Assembly: GCA_964371655.1 (NCBI GenBank)
Contig: CAYJOD010000090.1
Location: forward strand, 1-25,576
Source: CAZGSN01 sp964371655
GTDB lineage: Bacteria > Desulfobacterota > Binatia > HRBIN30
Direction of reading: 5' to 3'
DNA length: 25,576 nt
Below are positions 7,695 through 17,092 of the stretch, in pieces; position 1 is the first letter of the stretch; every line of letters starts with the position of its first letter. Under the pieces are notes generated by a model that was not told the origin of the DNA, searched no databases, and saw only the letters and a list, made by a program, of their open reading frames with translations. The position numbers and the translations under genes are program-made.

Positions 7695-8078
7695 CTACCA
7701 GACCGCCTTGCGATAGTGTCGGCGAATGGCTCGGTCCTTGGTGACCAGGGGGCTCGCGGATATCGCGGCCTGGCCGACAATGATCCGGTCGAAGGGGTCG
7801 CGGGTCCAGGTCTGGTCGAGCGCCGACTCAATTACGGCGGGGAAGGGGAGATCGCAAACACGCAGCCCGAGCTGGGCCGACAAGCCTTGCACCACGGTGT
7901 TGCCCTTGGTGCCCAGGCGGTGGATCTCATGAAGGTACTCGAGCTCGAGTACGACTGCTGGCGAGATCCGAAGCTCTTCTTTGTCGATGAGCTCGATCGC
8001 CTCAGCACTGAAAAGCTCGACGCGACCGGCGTAGAGCCAGGCGACAGCGTGGGTGTCCAAGTAGATCAGGGCTTCCAC
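7695..8078 (-). CDS. VapC-type PIN-domain ribonuclease toxin
   Basis: A 127-residue PIN-domain protein, the expected length for VapC toxins, which are Mg-dependent endoribonucleases that cut tRNA or rRNA. The acidic metal-binding set is present: Asp8 in YLDTHA, Glu45 in VVLELEYL, Asp94 and Asp97 in TRDPFDRIIV, and Asp115 in TKDRAI. The reading frame overlaps the antitoxin gene by 13 bases, the usual coupling in these operons. The start is a GTG (8076-8078) inside the antitoxin C-terminal codons, with GAAGGA directly before it. The spacing is too short for an ideal ribosome site, so translation probably depends on the upstream gene. No residue of the active site is missing, so the toxin looks intact. 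Confidence 0.88.
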   Translation of the reverse strand: MEALIYLDTHAVAWLYAGRVELFSAEAIELIDKEELRISPAVVLELEYLHEIHRLGTKGNTVVQGLSAQLGLRVCDLPFPAVIESALDQTWTRDPFDRIIVGQAAISASPLVTKDRAIRRHYRKAVW

Positions 8079-8296
8079 TCCTTCGACCAGTCGATATGAA
8101 CGATGCGCTGCGGGTCGCCGATCAGCACCTTGGGCCGCGGCTTTAGTCGCTTGAGCTTGCTCGGAGCGGCGGCGTCGGCACGCACGATCTTCAACCTGCG
8201 CTGCCCCCGCGTGATCTCTACCGGAACTCCGGTGTCAGCGACTTGATCGAGAATGCGATAGATATTCGCGCGTAAAGAGGAGGCTGTCAGCGTCAT
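8066..8296 (-). CDS. Phd/YefM-family antitoxin of the VapC-type toxin
   Basis: A 76-residue antitoxin. The N-terminal part (TASSLRANIYRILDQVADTGVPVEITRGQRRLKIV split over residues 4-38) fits the Phd/YefM DNA-binding dimer fold. The Lys/Pro-rich middle and the C-terminal HIDWSKEW tail resemble toxin-binding tails of this family. It comes first in the operon and overlaps the toxin gene by 13 bases. No Shine-Dalgarno is visible before the ATG at 8296. A poor -10 candidate (8303-8308) would place the transcript start at or near the ATG, so leaderless translation is possible. Two CGTACG palindromes lie upstream and may be its operator. Confidence 0.85.
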   Translation of the reverse strand: MTLTASSLRANIYRILDQVADTGVPVEITRGQRRLKIVRADAAAPSKLKRLKPRPKVLIGDPQRIVHIDWSKEWKP

Positions 8297-8317
8297 GGAG
8301 GCGAGCTAGCAACTGGG

Positions 8318-8346
8318 CGTACGTCCGTCAATACGCGAGTCGTACG
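8318..8346 (-). promoter_or_regulatory. Candidate operator/promoter of the toxin-antitoxin operon
   Basis: Two identical palindromic hexamers CGTACG at 8318-8323 and 8341-8346 (start-to-start 23 bp, about two helical turns) flank a TTGACG (-strand, 8326-8331) that fits a -35 box. The -10 candidate 17 bases downstream (TAGCTC) is a poor match. Phd-type antitoxins usually bind paired palindromes over their own promoter. The binding is inference. Confidence 0.35.
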
Positions 8347-8420
8347 TGTGATCTCACCGCGCGCCGCGGGCGTTGGCGTGTGGGGTGGTAGCCCCTTGCC
8401 GGACAAGTCGTGGGCAACAC

Positions 8421-8527
8421 GGAAAGAAAATGGAAGACCGGAAGCCGGAAACGGGAAACAGGAAACGGATCAATTGTCCGGTTTTCGATCTCCGGTTTTC
8501 GGTTTCCTGTTTTCCATTTCTTCCGGT
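8421..8527. repeat. Family A palindromic element, copy A2
   Basis: A purine arm (ATGGAAGACCGGAAG...GGAAACAGGAAACGG) is followed by the pyrimidine arm 8472-8527. The pyrimidine arm is near-identical to the reverse complement of the A1 left arm. It also shares the flanking TTCC(G/T)GTTCGGT with the copy at 24705-24811. It sits downstream of the ATPase stop. Confidence 0.9.
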
Positions 8528-8597
8528 TCGGTTCCGACTGTGTCAGGTTGGGTGTTGGGTGCCAGGTGCAGATAAGCCGACACCCGTCCGCCCCATC

Positions 8598-10940
<2,343 letters not shown>

Positions 10941-11004
10941 TGGTTCGCCGGCCCGCCTAGTGGCCCGAGTCGGAAGTTCGCAGCAGAACGCGGCCCCCAC
11001 CTAA

Positions 11005-11038
11005 CCTCCCCCGTTCGCAGAAGTGCTCACGGGGGAGG
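11005..11038. repeat. CCTCCC/GGGAGG inverted repeat, 10 bp stem
   Basis: CCTCCCCCGT (11005-11014) and ACGGGGGAGG (11029-11038) are perfect reverse complements around a 14-base loop. Confidence 0.75.
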
Positions 11039-11070
11039 GAGCTATTCTGCTGGGTCTGGAAAGTACTCGC

Positions 11071-11104
11071 CCCTCCCTGTGGCCGATTCCGGCCACGGGG
11101 AGGG
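11071..11104. terminator. Strong 14 bp hairpin, terminator-like, no T-tract
   Basis: CCCTCCCTGTGGCC (11071-11084), loop GATTCC, then GGCCACGGGGAGGG (11091-11104): 14 paired positions with a single T/G wobble. It lies 142 bases after the acyl-CoA dehydrogenase stop. Lack of a U-run argues against a classical intrinsic terminator; it may simply be a repeat. Confidence 0.45.
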
Positions 11105-11145
11105 TTCGGGAGGGGCCGCATCCATTCACCAATTTCCGAGCATCC

Positions 11146-11214
11146 GTCATTCCGGCGGAAGCCGGAATCCATAGTTCTCAAGGATTTCTGGACCCCGGCT
11201 TTCGCCGGGGTGAC
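11146..11214. repeat. Twin-hairpin repeat (ATTCCGGC/GCCGGAAT and CCCCGGC/GCCGGGG)
   Basis: Hairpin 1 is ATTCCGGC-GGAA-GCCGGAAT (11149-11168). Hairpin 2 is CCCCGGC-TTTC-GCCGGGG (11193-11210). The wording, with GTCATTCCGGC at one end and GGGGTGAC at the other, is of a type I recall as common in intergenic DNA of many bacteria. Confidence 0.75.
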
Positions 11215-11245
11215 GATACCGACGACCATTTCAACGGGCGGTTTG

Positions 11246-12409
11246 TCAGGCGCTGATCGCTTGCCCCTCCGGCGCATCGAGGACCACCTGCGCCACCAGC
11301 TCCCGATTCCACGTTGCGTCGCCGAAGGTGACTTCGGAGCCCTTGGCGCGCTTGAAGAACAGGTGCATGTCATGCTCCCAGGTGAAGCCGATGCCGCCGT
11401 GGATCTGGATGCCTTCGGCGCTGACGGCGCGAAAGGCGTCGGAGCAATACGCCTTGGCCATGCACGCTGCGAGGTGTGCGTCGGTGGCGTCGTTTGCGAC
11501 CGCCCAGGCGGCATAGTAGGTCGCCGACTTCGAGCTTTCGGTCTGCGTCATCATGTTGGCGCATTTGTGTTGAATGGCCTGAAAGCTGCCGATCGGTTTG
11601 CCGAACTGCTCGCGCACCTTGGCGTAGTCGACGCTCATCTCCAAGACCTTCTGCGCACCGCCGCACATCTCGGCGCACAGGGCGACCTTGGCGCGGTCGA
11701 TGAGGCGATCGAGGAGGACCCAGCCCTGATTCGCTTTGCCGAGGACGGCGTCCTTGCCGACTTGAACGTTGTCGAAGCTCACTTCGCAGAGCTTGCGCGT
11801 CTGGTCCATCGTCTTCAGCAGGGTGATCTTCACGCCCTGCGTCTTGGCGTCGACGAGGAAGAGGGTGATGCCCTTCGTCCCGCCTTTGCCGCGCGTACGG
11901 GCGGCGACGACGAGCAGGTCGGCGTTGTGGGCGTCGTGCACGAACAGCTTGGCGCCGGACAGAGAAAAGCCGGCGTCGTTCTTGGTGGCCGGCAGCAGGA
12001 TGCCGTCGGCATCCCAGCGCCCGCTTGCCTCGACCTGCGCCAGGGTCGCCTTCAGCGAGCCGTCGCAAATCTTGGGTAGATATTTCTTCTTCTGCGCCTT
12101 CGATCCACCCAGAACCAGCGCCGAGGCGCCGAGGATGACGGTGGCAAAGAACGGACCCGGCATGACCACGCGCCCCATCTCTTCGAGGACGACCGTCATG
12201 TCGACCATGTTGAGGCCGGCGCCGCCATACGTTTCGGGAATGATCAGCCCCTGCCATCCGAGCGCGGCCATCTTCTTCCATTGCTCTTCGGAATAGCCGC
12301 TGTCGTCCTCCATCATCTTGCGGACGTAGGTCATCGAGCACTCCGTGTCGAGGAACTGGCGTGCGCTTTGGCGCAGCATCTCCTGCTCTTCACTGAATCC
12401 GAAATCCAT
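11246..12409 (-). CDS. Acyl-CoA dehydrogenase family protein
   Basis: A 387-residue flavoprotein of the acyl-CoA dehydrogenase superfamily: helical N-terminus to ~115, beta domain ~120-230 (LAQVEASGRWDADG, VSFDNVQV), and C-terminal helical domain with REQFGKPIGSFQAIQHK (266-282) and IQIHGGIGFTWEHD (335-347). The usual catalytic Glu site of medium-chain enzymes (AK...YEGT) reads AK...TFGD here, so Phe362-Gly363 replaces it. The alternative helix-G site, where isovaleryl-CoA dehydrogenase has Glu, has Asp238 by my hand alignment. It may therefore be an atypical or heteromeric subunit, as in the steroid-degradation FadE pairs. The ATG at 12409 has AGGAGTAGGAA upstream. The racemase-like gene lies upstream on the same strand, 511 bases away. 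Confidence 0.88.
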   Translation of the reverse strand: MDFGFSEEQEMLRQSARQFLDTECSMTYVRKMMEDDSGYSEEQWKKMAALGWQGLIIPETYGGAGLNMVDMTVVLEEMGRVVMPGPFFATVILGASALVLGGSKAQKKKYLPKICDGSLKATLAQVEASGRWDADGILLPATKNDAGFSLSGAKLFVHDAHNADLLVVAARTRGKGGTKGITLFLVDAKTQGVKITLLKTMDQTRKLCEVSFDNVQVGKDAVLGKANQGWVLLDRLIDRAKVALCAEMCGGAQKVLEMSVDYAKVREQFGKPIGSFQAIQHKCANMMTQTESSKSATYYAAWAVANDATDAHLAACMAKAYCSDAFRAVSAEGIQIHGGIGFTWEHDMHLFFKRAKGSEVTFGDATWNRELVAQVVLDAPEGQAISA

Positions 12410-12598
12410 TTCCTACTCCTGTTCGCCAATGCGGCGGGCGTCGATCAAAAAGCAGACTCGGAAAGGAACCGGCGCTGACTAACCACACGGCAGGAGCTTA
12501 TGCCAGACCTGGGCGCGCTCGGTGGCAGGCGCGCGCTTACAGCATCTCAGCGCATGTGCAACTGTGGGTCCAAGCGGGGACGCGCGTAACCGATCGCC

Positions 12599-12668
12599 CT
12601 CACCCTAACCCTCTCCCAGGGGGAGAGGGGAGCTTGCCTTTCTCCCTCTCCCTCTGAGACTGTCGATA
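12599..12668. repeat. CCCTCACCCTAACCCTCTCCC repeat, left half
   Basis: Contains a perfect 9 bp hairpin CCCTCTCCC-AGG-GGGAGAGGG (12609-12629) followed by pyrimidine tracts and GAGACTGTCGATAAA. The words GACTGTCGA and CCCTCACC recur inverted at 12826-12868. Confidence 0.7.
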
Positions 12669-12673
12669 AATCC

Positions 12674-12780
12674 GAATGGAAAACAGGAAACGGAAAACCG
12701 GGCACCGGAAACTAGGCAATACTCACGCAGAAAGGCCGGTTTTCCATTTTTGGTTTCCGGTTTCCTGTTTTCCATTCTCC
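12674..12780. repeat. Family A palindromic element, copy A3
   Basis: ATGGAAAACAGGAAACGGAA at 12677 and its reverse complement ending in CCTGTTTTCCATTC at the right end. The interior has diverged from the other copies. It lies between the two halves of another repeat. Confidence 0.85.
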
Positions 12781-12825
12781 GAGTATTTTCCACCCGACCG
12801 GCCGGTACAACCGGCCCTACGCGAC

Positions 12826-12868
12826 TTCATCGACAGTCCCCTCTGGGAGAGTGCCGCGGTGAGGGTTC
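12826..12868. repeat. TCGACAGTC...GGTGAGGG repeat, right half
   Basis: Carries ATCGACAGTC, CCCTCTGGGAGAG and GGTGAGGGT, which are reverse-complement words of the left half at 12599-12668. The two halves together form a large inverted repeat around copy A3. Confidence 0.55.
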
Positions 12869-12920
12869 TTTAGTTTCGGATTGCGGCTGTGGTCTCGCCT
12901 CCGACTTCTTACTCGGAACC

Positions 12921-14048
12921 CTACACGACTCGGTGCGCGCGCAACTCCCCGATTGCCGCGTCCGAGTATCCCAGCCCCTTCAACACCTCGTCCGTGTGCT
13001 GGCCGAACTCGGGCGGCAGAGTTGGCTGCGCCGCCGGCGTGTCGGAGAATTTTAGCGGCGACGCGATAAGTGTCCGTCCACCGACTTCCTTGATCATTCC
13101 GCGCGCGCGTACCTGGGGGTCGGCCATCGCTTCGGCGATGCTATTGACCGGGCCGAAGCAGATGTCGACGGGTCCGAGCTGCTCGAGCCACTCGGCTTGC
13201 GTCTTCTCCTTGAACTTGGCGCGGATGACCCGAAAGATCTCCTCGCGGCGCTTGTCCTCGGCGAATTGGTCGGGGATGAACTCGGGCACGCCGAGTTGTT
13301 CGCAGAGATTGCGCCAGAAGTGTGCTTCGAGCGCACCGATGGTGACGTACTTGCCGTCCTTGGTCTCGTACACCGCGTAGCATGGGTTATGACCTGTGAG
13401 CTGGGTGCCGCCGCGCGGCGGTTGGCCGCTCATCACGAAGCTCATCAGGGTGTGGAAGACGTTCCACGACAGGCTGCCGTCCATCATCGAGATGTCGATG
13501 AATTGGCCGCGCCCGCTCTGCTCGCGTGACAGCAGCGCTGCGAGAATGCCAATCACCCCCATCAGACCGCCGCCGCCGATGTCGGCGACCTGCACCGGCA
13601 TGATCTGCGGCGGCCCGCCGGCGGCTCCGGAGACACCGAGGACGCCGGAGTAACCGAGATAGTTGATGTCGTGGCCGACCTTGTCGCGGTACGGACCGTC
13701 CTGGCCGTAGCCGGAGATGGAGCAGTAGACGATCTTCGGGTTGAGCTTCGCCAGCGTCGCGTAGTCGATGCCGAGACGCTCAGCGACGCCGGGCCGAAAC
13801 CCTTCCAAAACGATGTCGGCGTCGTGCACGAGCTGCGCGAAGATCTCCTTACCCTTGGGGTCTTTGAGGTTGAGGGTCATGCTGCGCTTGTTGCGCTGTA
13901 CGAGCGGGATGCCGATACCCATGGCGTCGTTCGGAGCAGCAACGACGAGGACGTCGACGCCGAGATCGGCGAGCAACATCGAGCAGAACGGTCCGGGAAG
14001 TTGTCGGGAAAGGTCGAGACACTTCAAGTTGCGCAACGGTGTCGGCAT
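12921..14048 (-). CDS. CaiB/BaiF (family III CoA-transferase) protein, alpha-methylacyl-CoA racemase-like
   Basis: A 375-residue member of the family III CoA-transferase/racemase superfamily. It has GHDINYLGYSGVL with His126 and VADIGGGGLMG with Asp156; these are the catalytic His/Asp pair and positions described for alpha-methylacyl-CoA racemase (AMACR/MCR), which interconverts the 2R and 2S forms of 2-methylacyl-CoA. Family CoA-transferases use the Asp alone, so the His favours a racemase. N-terminal LDLSRQLPGPFCSMLLADLG and the RNKRSMTLNLKDPKG segment are typical of the family. The start ATG at 14048 follows GGAGG by four bases; an in-frame TTG precedes it. With the acyl-CoA dehydrogenase downstream, a role in branched-chain or isoprenoid-like acyl-CoA breakdown is likely but inferred. 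Confidence 0.88.
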   Translation of the reverse strand: MPTPLRNLKCLDLSRQLPGPFCSMLLADLGVDVLVVAAPNDAMGIGIPLVQRNKRSMTLNLKDPKGKEIFAQLVHDADIVLEGFRPGVAERLGIDYATLAKLNPKIVYCSISGYGQDGPYRDKVGHDINYLGYSGVLGVSGAAGGPPQIMPVQVADIGGGGLMGVIGILAALLSREQSGRGQFIDISMMDGSLSWNVFHTLMSFVMSGQPPRGGTQLTGHNPCYAVYETKDGKYVTIGALEAHFWRNLCEQLGVPEFIPDQFAEDKRREEIFRVIRAKFKEKTQAEWLEQLGPVDICFGPVNSIAEAMADPQVRARGMIKEVGGRTLIASPLKFSDTPAAQPTLPPEFGQHTDEVLKGLGYSDAAIGELRAHRVV

Positions 14049-14110
14049 CAAACCTCCAGGAAGAATCGCGAAGTCGGCGCAAGGTAGTTGAGGGGGGAAG
14101 ACGCGGCAAG

Positions 14111-14148
14111 TGTGGTAGTCAGTGGTCTGTGGTCAGTGGCCGGTGGTT
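14111..14148. repeat. TCAGTGGTC reiteration
   Basis: Imperfect reiterations of GTCAGTGG/TCTGTGG in the short divergent gap between the racemase-like gene and queG. Any in-frame extension of queG through this patch is probably not coding. Confidence 0.5.
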
Positions 14149-14203
14149 TATAGCGATTGCACCGCATCGCGAACCACGAGGCGACCCGCTACCAGTAAGC
14201 GCC

Positions 14204-15337
14204 GTGGGTACGCACGATCACCTCAAGACGCAGATCCGCGATGCCGCGCGCGCCGCGGGCTTCGATCTCTGCGGCTTCGCGCGCATCGAGCCGCCGCCGC
14301 ACGCGGCCTTCCTGCGCGGTTGGTTGGAGGCCGGCAATCAGGCGGCGATGTCGTACCTCGACAAGGGGCTGGCGAAGCGGCTCGACCCGCGCTTGATCCT
14401 TGCCAGCGCGCGCAGCATCGTCAGTCTCGGCTTTCGCTATGTGCCGCCGCCGCTGCCGGCGGTCGACTGGCGGGCGGGGTTGCGCGGGCGTATCGCCGCC
14501 TACGCCTTTGGCGCCGACTATCATCGTATCCTCGAAGACAAGCTCGAAGCGCTTGCCGAGCTTATGCGTGGCTTGGGCAAGAGTATCGAGGCGAAGCGCT
14601 CGGTGGATGTCGGCGCGGTCATGGAGCGCGAATGGGCATCGTTGTCCGGCGTCGGCTGGTTCGGCAAGAACACCAATATCTTGCACACGGCCGAAGGTTC
14701 GTACTTCTTCTTGGGCGAGCTGATTACGAATCTCGACTTCGACAGCGACGCCGCGGTGGCGGATCATTGCGGTACGTGCACGCGCTGTCTCGATCTCTGT
14801 CCGACCGGGGCTTTGAAGCCCGGCTACGTTCTCGATGCACGTCTTTGCATCTCCTATTGGACGATCGAGCATCGCGGCATGATTCCGACGCCGCTGCGCC
14901 CGCGTCTCGGCAATTGGATATTCGGTTGTGACGTGTGCCAGGAGGTATGCCCGTGGAACGACAAGCTCGGCCACGAGCGCGAAGCCGAAGCGACCGCCGA
15001 CTTGCTGCCGTTTCTCCCGGATCTGTTGCGACTCGGCGACGAGGAGTTTCGCGAGCGCTACCGCCGCACTGCGATCTGGCGCGTCAAGCGCGACGGCTTC
15101 GTGCGCAACGTCGCCGTGGCATTGGGCAATACCGGTAACCCCGACGCCGTGTCGTATCTCGCCGAATCCCTGCGCAGCGATGCTTCTCGGCTGGTGCGTT
15201 CGCATGCGGCGTGGGGGTTGGGCCGCCTCGGTGGCGGGCGCGCCGGCGACGGGCTACGTCACGCACGCAGCCGCGAGGCCGACGCCGAGGTGCTGGCCGA
15301 GATCGACGCGGCGATTGAAGAATGCCATCGATCTTGA
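14204..15337 (+). CDS. queG: Epoxyqueuosine reductase QueG
   Basis: Reduces epoxyqueuosine to queuosine in tRNA, the last step of queuosine synthesis, using cobalamin and two [4Fe-4S] clusters. From the GTG at 14204 it has 377 residues, close to the ~379 of E. coli QueG. Two ferredoxin-like Cys motifs are seen: Cys189, Cys192, Cys195 and Cys199-Pro (CGTCTRCLDLCP), then Cys242, Cys245 and Cys249-Pro (CDVCQEVCP). YAFGADYH (residues ~102-109) and the GWFGKNTNIL segment match the catalytic domain. A HEAT-like C-terminal tail follows (NVAVALGNTG, SHAAWGLGRLGG). The GTG has no clear ribosome site; a longer frame from 14039 would add 55 residues derived partly from a repeat. sirB1-family and mutT genes follow on the same strand. 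Confidence 0.93.
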   Translation: MGTHDHLKTQIRDAARAAGFDLCGFARIEPPPHAAFLRGWLEAGNQAAMSYLDKGLAKRLDPRLILASARSIVSLGFRYVPPPLPAVDWRAGLRGRIAAYAFGADYHRILEDKLEALAELMRGLGKSIEAKRSVDVGAVMEREWASLSGVGWFGKNTNILHTAEGSYFFLGELITNLDFDSDAAVADHCGTCTRCLDLCPTGALKPGYVLDARLCISYWTIEHRGMIPTPLRPRLGNWIFGCDVCQEVCPWNDKLGHEREAEATADLLPFLPDLLRLGDEEFRERYRRTAIWRVKRDGFVRNVAVALGNTGNPDAVSYLAESLRSDASRLVRSHAAWGLGRLGGGRAGDGLRHARSREADAEVLAEIDAAIEECHRS

Positions 15338-15371
15338 ACTTGCATCTTGAAATTCCATTGCGCCCCACGGT

Positions 15372-16220
15372 ATGCGGGAGACAGTTGGTATCCAGATGCA
15401 GGACGTTCGCTCACGCTTTAGCGCTCTCGCCGCCCGACGCGATCATGAGATCGACCTCGCGGAAGCGGCGTTGTTGATCGCGCAGGAGGAGTATCCCGAC
15501 CTGTGCATCGGCGAATATCTGGCTCGGCTCAACGAATTGGCGGCGACGGCGCGGCGGCATATTCGCTATGGGATGTCTCCCAGTGAGCAGGTGGAGAATC
15601 TCAACCATTTTCTGTTTGTCGAGAAGGGCTTCGTCGGCAACGACGAGCGCTTCTATGATGCCCGCAACAGCTATCTCAACGAGGTGCTGGATCGGCGCAC
15701 TGGAATCCCGATCACGCTGAGCGTGGTGTACTGCGAGGTCGCCAAGCGACTCGGATTACCGGTGTACGGTGTGAGCTTCCCGGGGCACTTCCTGGTGAAG
15801 TACGCGGGGGACACCGACATCATCATCGACGCGTTCTTTGGTGAGGTGATCGATCACGAGGAATGCGAGCGCCGCCTCGTCGGCATCTACGGCCCCAAGG
15901 CGCGTTTTGACGACCGTTACCTGCGGCCGGCGAGCACGCGCGAGATCCTGGTGCGGATGCTCAGCAACTTGAAGGAAGTCTACGTCGAACGACACGACTC
16001 GATACGCGCCCTGTCGTGCGTCGACCGCATTTTGCTGCTCACGCCCGACTGCCCCACCGAGCTGCGCGACCGCGGCATCTTGTTTCAGCGACTGGAATGC
16101 TTCACCTCCGCGTTGCGGGATCTGCAACGCTATCTGGCGCTGTCACCCGAGGACGGAGCGGCGGACGCCATCCGCGAGATCCTGCCGGAGCTGCAACGGC
16201 AAGCGGCGCAGGTGCAATGA
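15372..16220 (+). CDS. SirB1-family protein (transglutaminase-like core with TPR-like tail)
   Basis: A 282-residue protein of the SirB1/UPF0162 family. The transglutaminase-like core spans about 70-160, with NHFLFVEKGFVGN, RNSYLNEVLDRRTGIPITLSVVY (split over residues 98-120), RLGLPVYGVSFPGHFLVKY and IIDAFFGE. The C-terminal region 190-265 is helical and TPR-like (DRILLLTPD, YLALSPEDG). The biochemical role of the family is not established; homologues are often called transglutaminase-like regulators. It starts 34 bases after queG on the same strand, so co-transcription is likely. No ribosome site precedes ATG 15372; an internal ATG at 15396 is a possible alternative. Confidence 0.85.
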   Translation: MRETVGIQMQDVRSRFSALAARRDHEIDLAEAALLIAQEEYPDLCIGEYLARLNELAATARRHIRYGMSPSEQVENLNHFLFVEKGFVGNDERFYDARNSYLNEVLDRRTGIPITLSVVYCEVAKRLGLPVYGVSFPGHFLVKYAGDTDIIIDAFFGEVIDHEECERRLVGIYGPKARFDDRYLRPASTREILVRMLSNLKEVYVERHDSIRALSCVDRILLLTPDCPTELRDRGILFQRLECFTSALRDLQRYLALSPEDGAADAIREILPELQRQAAQVQ

Positions 16221-16267
16221 CCGTAGGGCGCGCGGCGGCGCCGTTCGCAGTCCGAAAACCTCAATTG

Positions 16268-16418
16268 GAACCGCGGATGGACGCGGATTGACGCGGATTG
16301 CCAGGACTTAGGGTCGGACAATCGGGCATCCAAATGTGTCGAGACACCGAGGGACCAATCGGCAATTTCCCAAGCTCCTCCTGCTTCATCCGTGTCCATC
16401 GGTGTCCATCCGCGGTTC
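16268..16418. repeat. Paired-arm inverted repeat, family D (CCGCGGATGGAC)
   Basis: Left arm 16268-16300 starts GAACCGCGGATGGACGCGGA and is built of ~10 bp reiterations (GACGCGGATT). Right arm 16387-16418 reads CATCCGTGTCCATC... and ends CCATCCGCGGTTC, the imperfect reverse complement. The arms are 86 bases apart. It fills the gap before the mutT-like gene. Confidence 0.8.
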
Positions 16419-16449
16419 AACTGTTCTTTCCTGGTTCAGCCGGATTGTC

Positions 16450-16884
16450 ATGAAGGATGGCGTTGTCTCGGTCACGGCGGCTGTGCTGGTTCGCAAGGGC
16501 CGCGTCCTCGTGTGTCAGCGCGCGCCCGGAGCGGCGCACGCCGGCAAGTGGGAGTTCCCCGGCGGTAAGGTCGAGCCCGGCGAAGGGCTCGAAGAGTGTA
16601 TGCGTCGCGAGCTACGCGAGGAGTTGGGTATCGAAGTTCGCGTCGGCCGCAGCTTGTGGCGCACGCGCCATCAGTACCCAGACCGCGAGCCGGTGCAGCT
16701 GACGTTCTTTCTCATTCACCCCGAATTCGGCGGCGAGCTCGACAATCGCGTCTTTGCCGACGTGCGCTGGGTACCGATCTCGACGCTCGCCGAGATCGAC
16801 TTCCTCGACGGCGATCGCGAGCTCGTCGCGGCCATCGAACGCGGTGAGGTGAGTCTGGTCTGGGGCGACGCCCCGACTCTATAG
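16450..16884 (+). CDS. mutT: MutT-type Nudix hydrolase (8-oxo-dGTP diphosphatase-like)
   Basis: A 144-residue Nudix protein. The complete Nudix box GX5EX7REUXEEXGU occupies residues 39-61 (GKVEPGE ... RRELREELGI). The preceding GKWEFPGG and the N-terminal VTAAVLVRKGRVLVCQRA match MutT enzymes that remove 8-oxo-dGTP from the nucleotide pool. The specificity is family-based inference. I chose the ATG at 16450 because the fold starts at residue 6. A longer frame from 16336 would translate the preceding repeat arm. No ribosome site is evident. A perfect 8 bp GC hairpin begins on the stop codon. The gene is convergent with pyrF. Confidence 0.85.
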   Translation: MKDGVVSVTAAVLVRKGRVLVCQRAPGAAHAGKWEFPGGKVEPGEGLEECMRRELREELGIEVRVGRSLWRTRHQYPDREPVQLTFFLIHPEFGGELDNRVFADVRWVPISTLAEIDFLDGDRELVAAIERGEVSLVWGDAPTL

Positions 16885-16903
16885 GGCGCGCCGCCGCGCG
16901 CCC
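16884..16903. terminator. GC-rich hairpin at the mutT stop codon
   Basis: GGGCGCGC (16884-16891), loop CGCC, GCGCGCCC (16896-16903): a perfect 8 bp stem whose first base is the last base of the TAG stop. No T-tract follows, so it is a terminator candidate only. Confidence 0.45.
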
Positions 16904-16918
16904 CTAGACTGGTTCTCT

Positions 16919-17072
16919 CAACGCAGAGACGCCGAGACGCAGAGAAAGCCTTGGATGGTTGGAAGAAATCATGATTTTGGCGGGATCGATTCCGTGTGCT
17001 CTGCTGTTTCGGCGGATGTGCAATTGTTCTCGGGGCATCTTCTTCTCCGCGCCTCTGCGTCTCTGCGGTGAA
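16919..17072. repeat. Paired-arm inverted repeat, family B (CGCAGAGACGC)
   Basis: Left arm 16919-16950 (CAACGCAGAGACGCCGAGAC, then GCAGAGAAAG). Right arm 17041-17072 (CCGCGCCTCTGCGTCTCTGC, then GGTGAAG) is the imperfect reverse complement. They sit between the convergent mutT and pyrF genes. Another single arm lies at 4330-4366. Confidence 0.8.
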
Positions 17073-17092
17073 GTCTTGGTGAGAAATCAGGG

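Larger units (their letters stand above)
8297..8597. other. Intergenic region with toxin-antitoxin promoter and repeat A2
   Basis: This 301-base gap between the ATPase 3' end and the antitoxin 5' end holds the candidate operator at 8318-8346 and family A copy A2 at 8421-8527. No credible gene is present. Confidence 0.6.
10941..11245. other. Intergenic region packed with hairpins
   Basis: This ~305-base gap downstream of the acyl-CoA dehydrogenase contains two CCTCCC/GGGAGG hairpins (11005-11038, 11071-11104) and two adjacent short hairpins (11149-11210). No gene is supported; the promoter of the ATPase should lie at its left end. Confidence 0.6.
12410..12920. other. Intergenic region with nested repeats
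   Basis: A 511-base gap between two minus-strand acyl-CoA genes. It contains a CCCTCTCCC hairpin at 12609-12629, family A copy A3 at 12674-12780, and a second CTCTGGGAGAG/GGTGAGGG patch at 12826-12868 in reverse sense to the first. The part 12410-12600 shows nothing I recognise. No credible gene. Confidence 0.6.
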
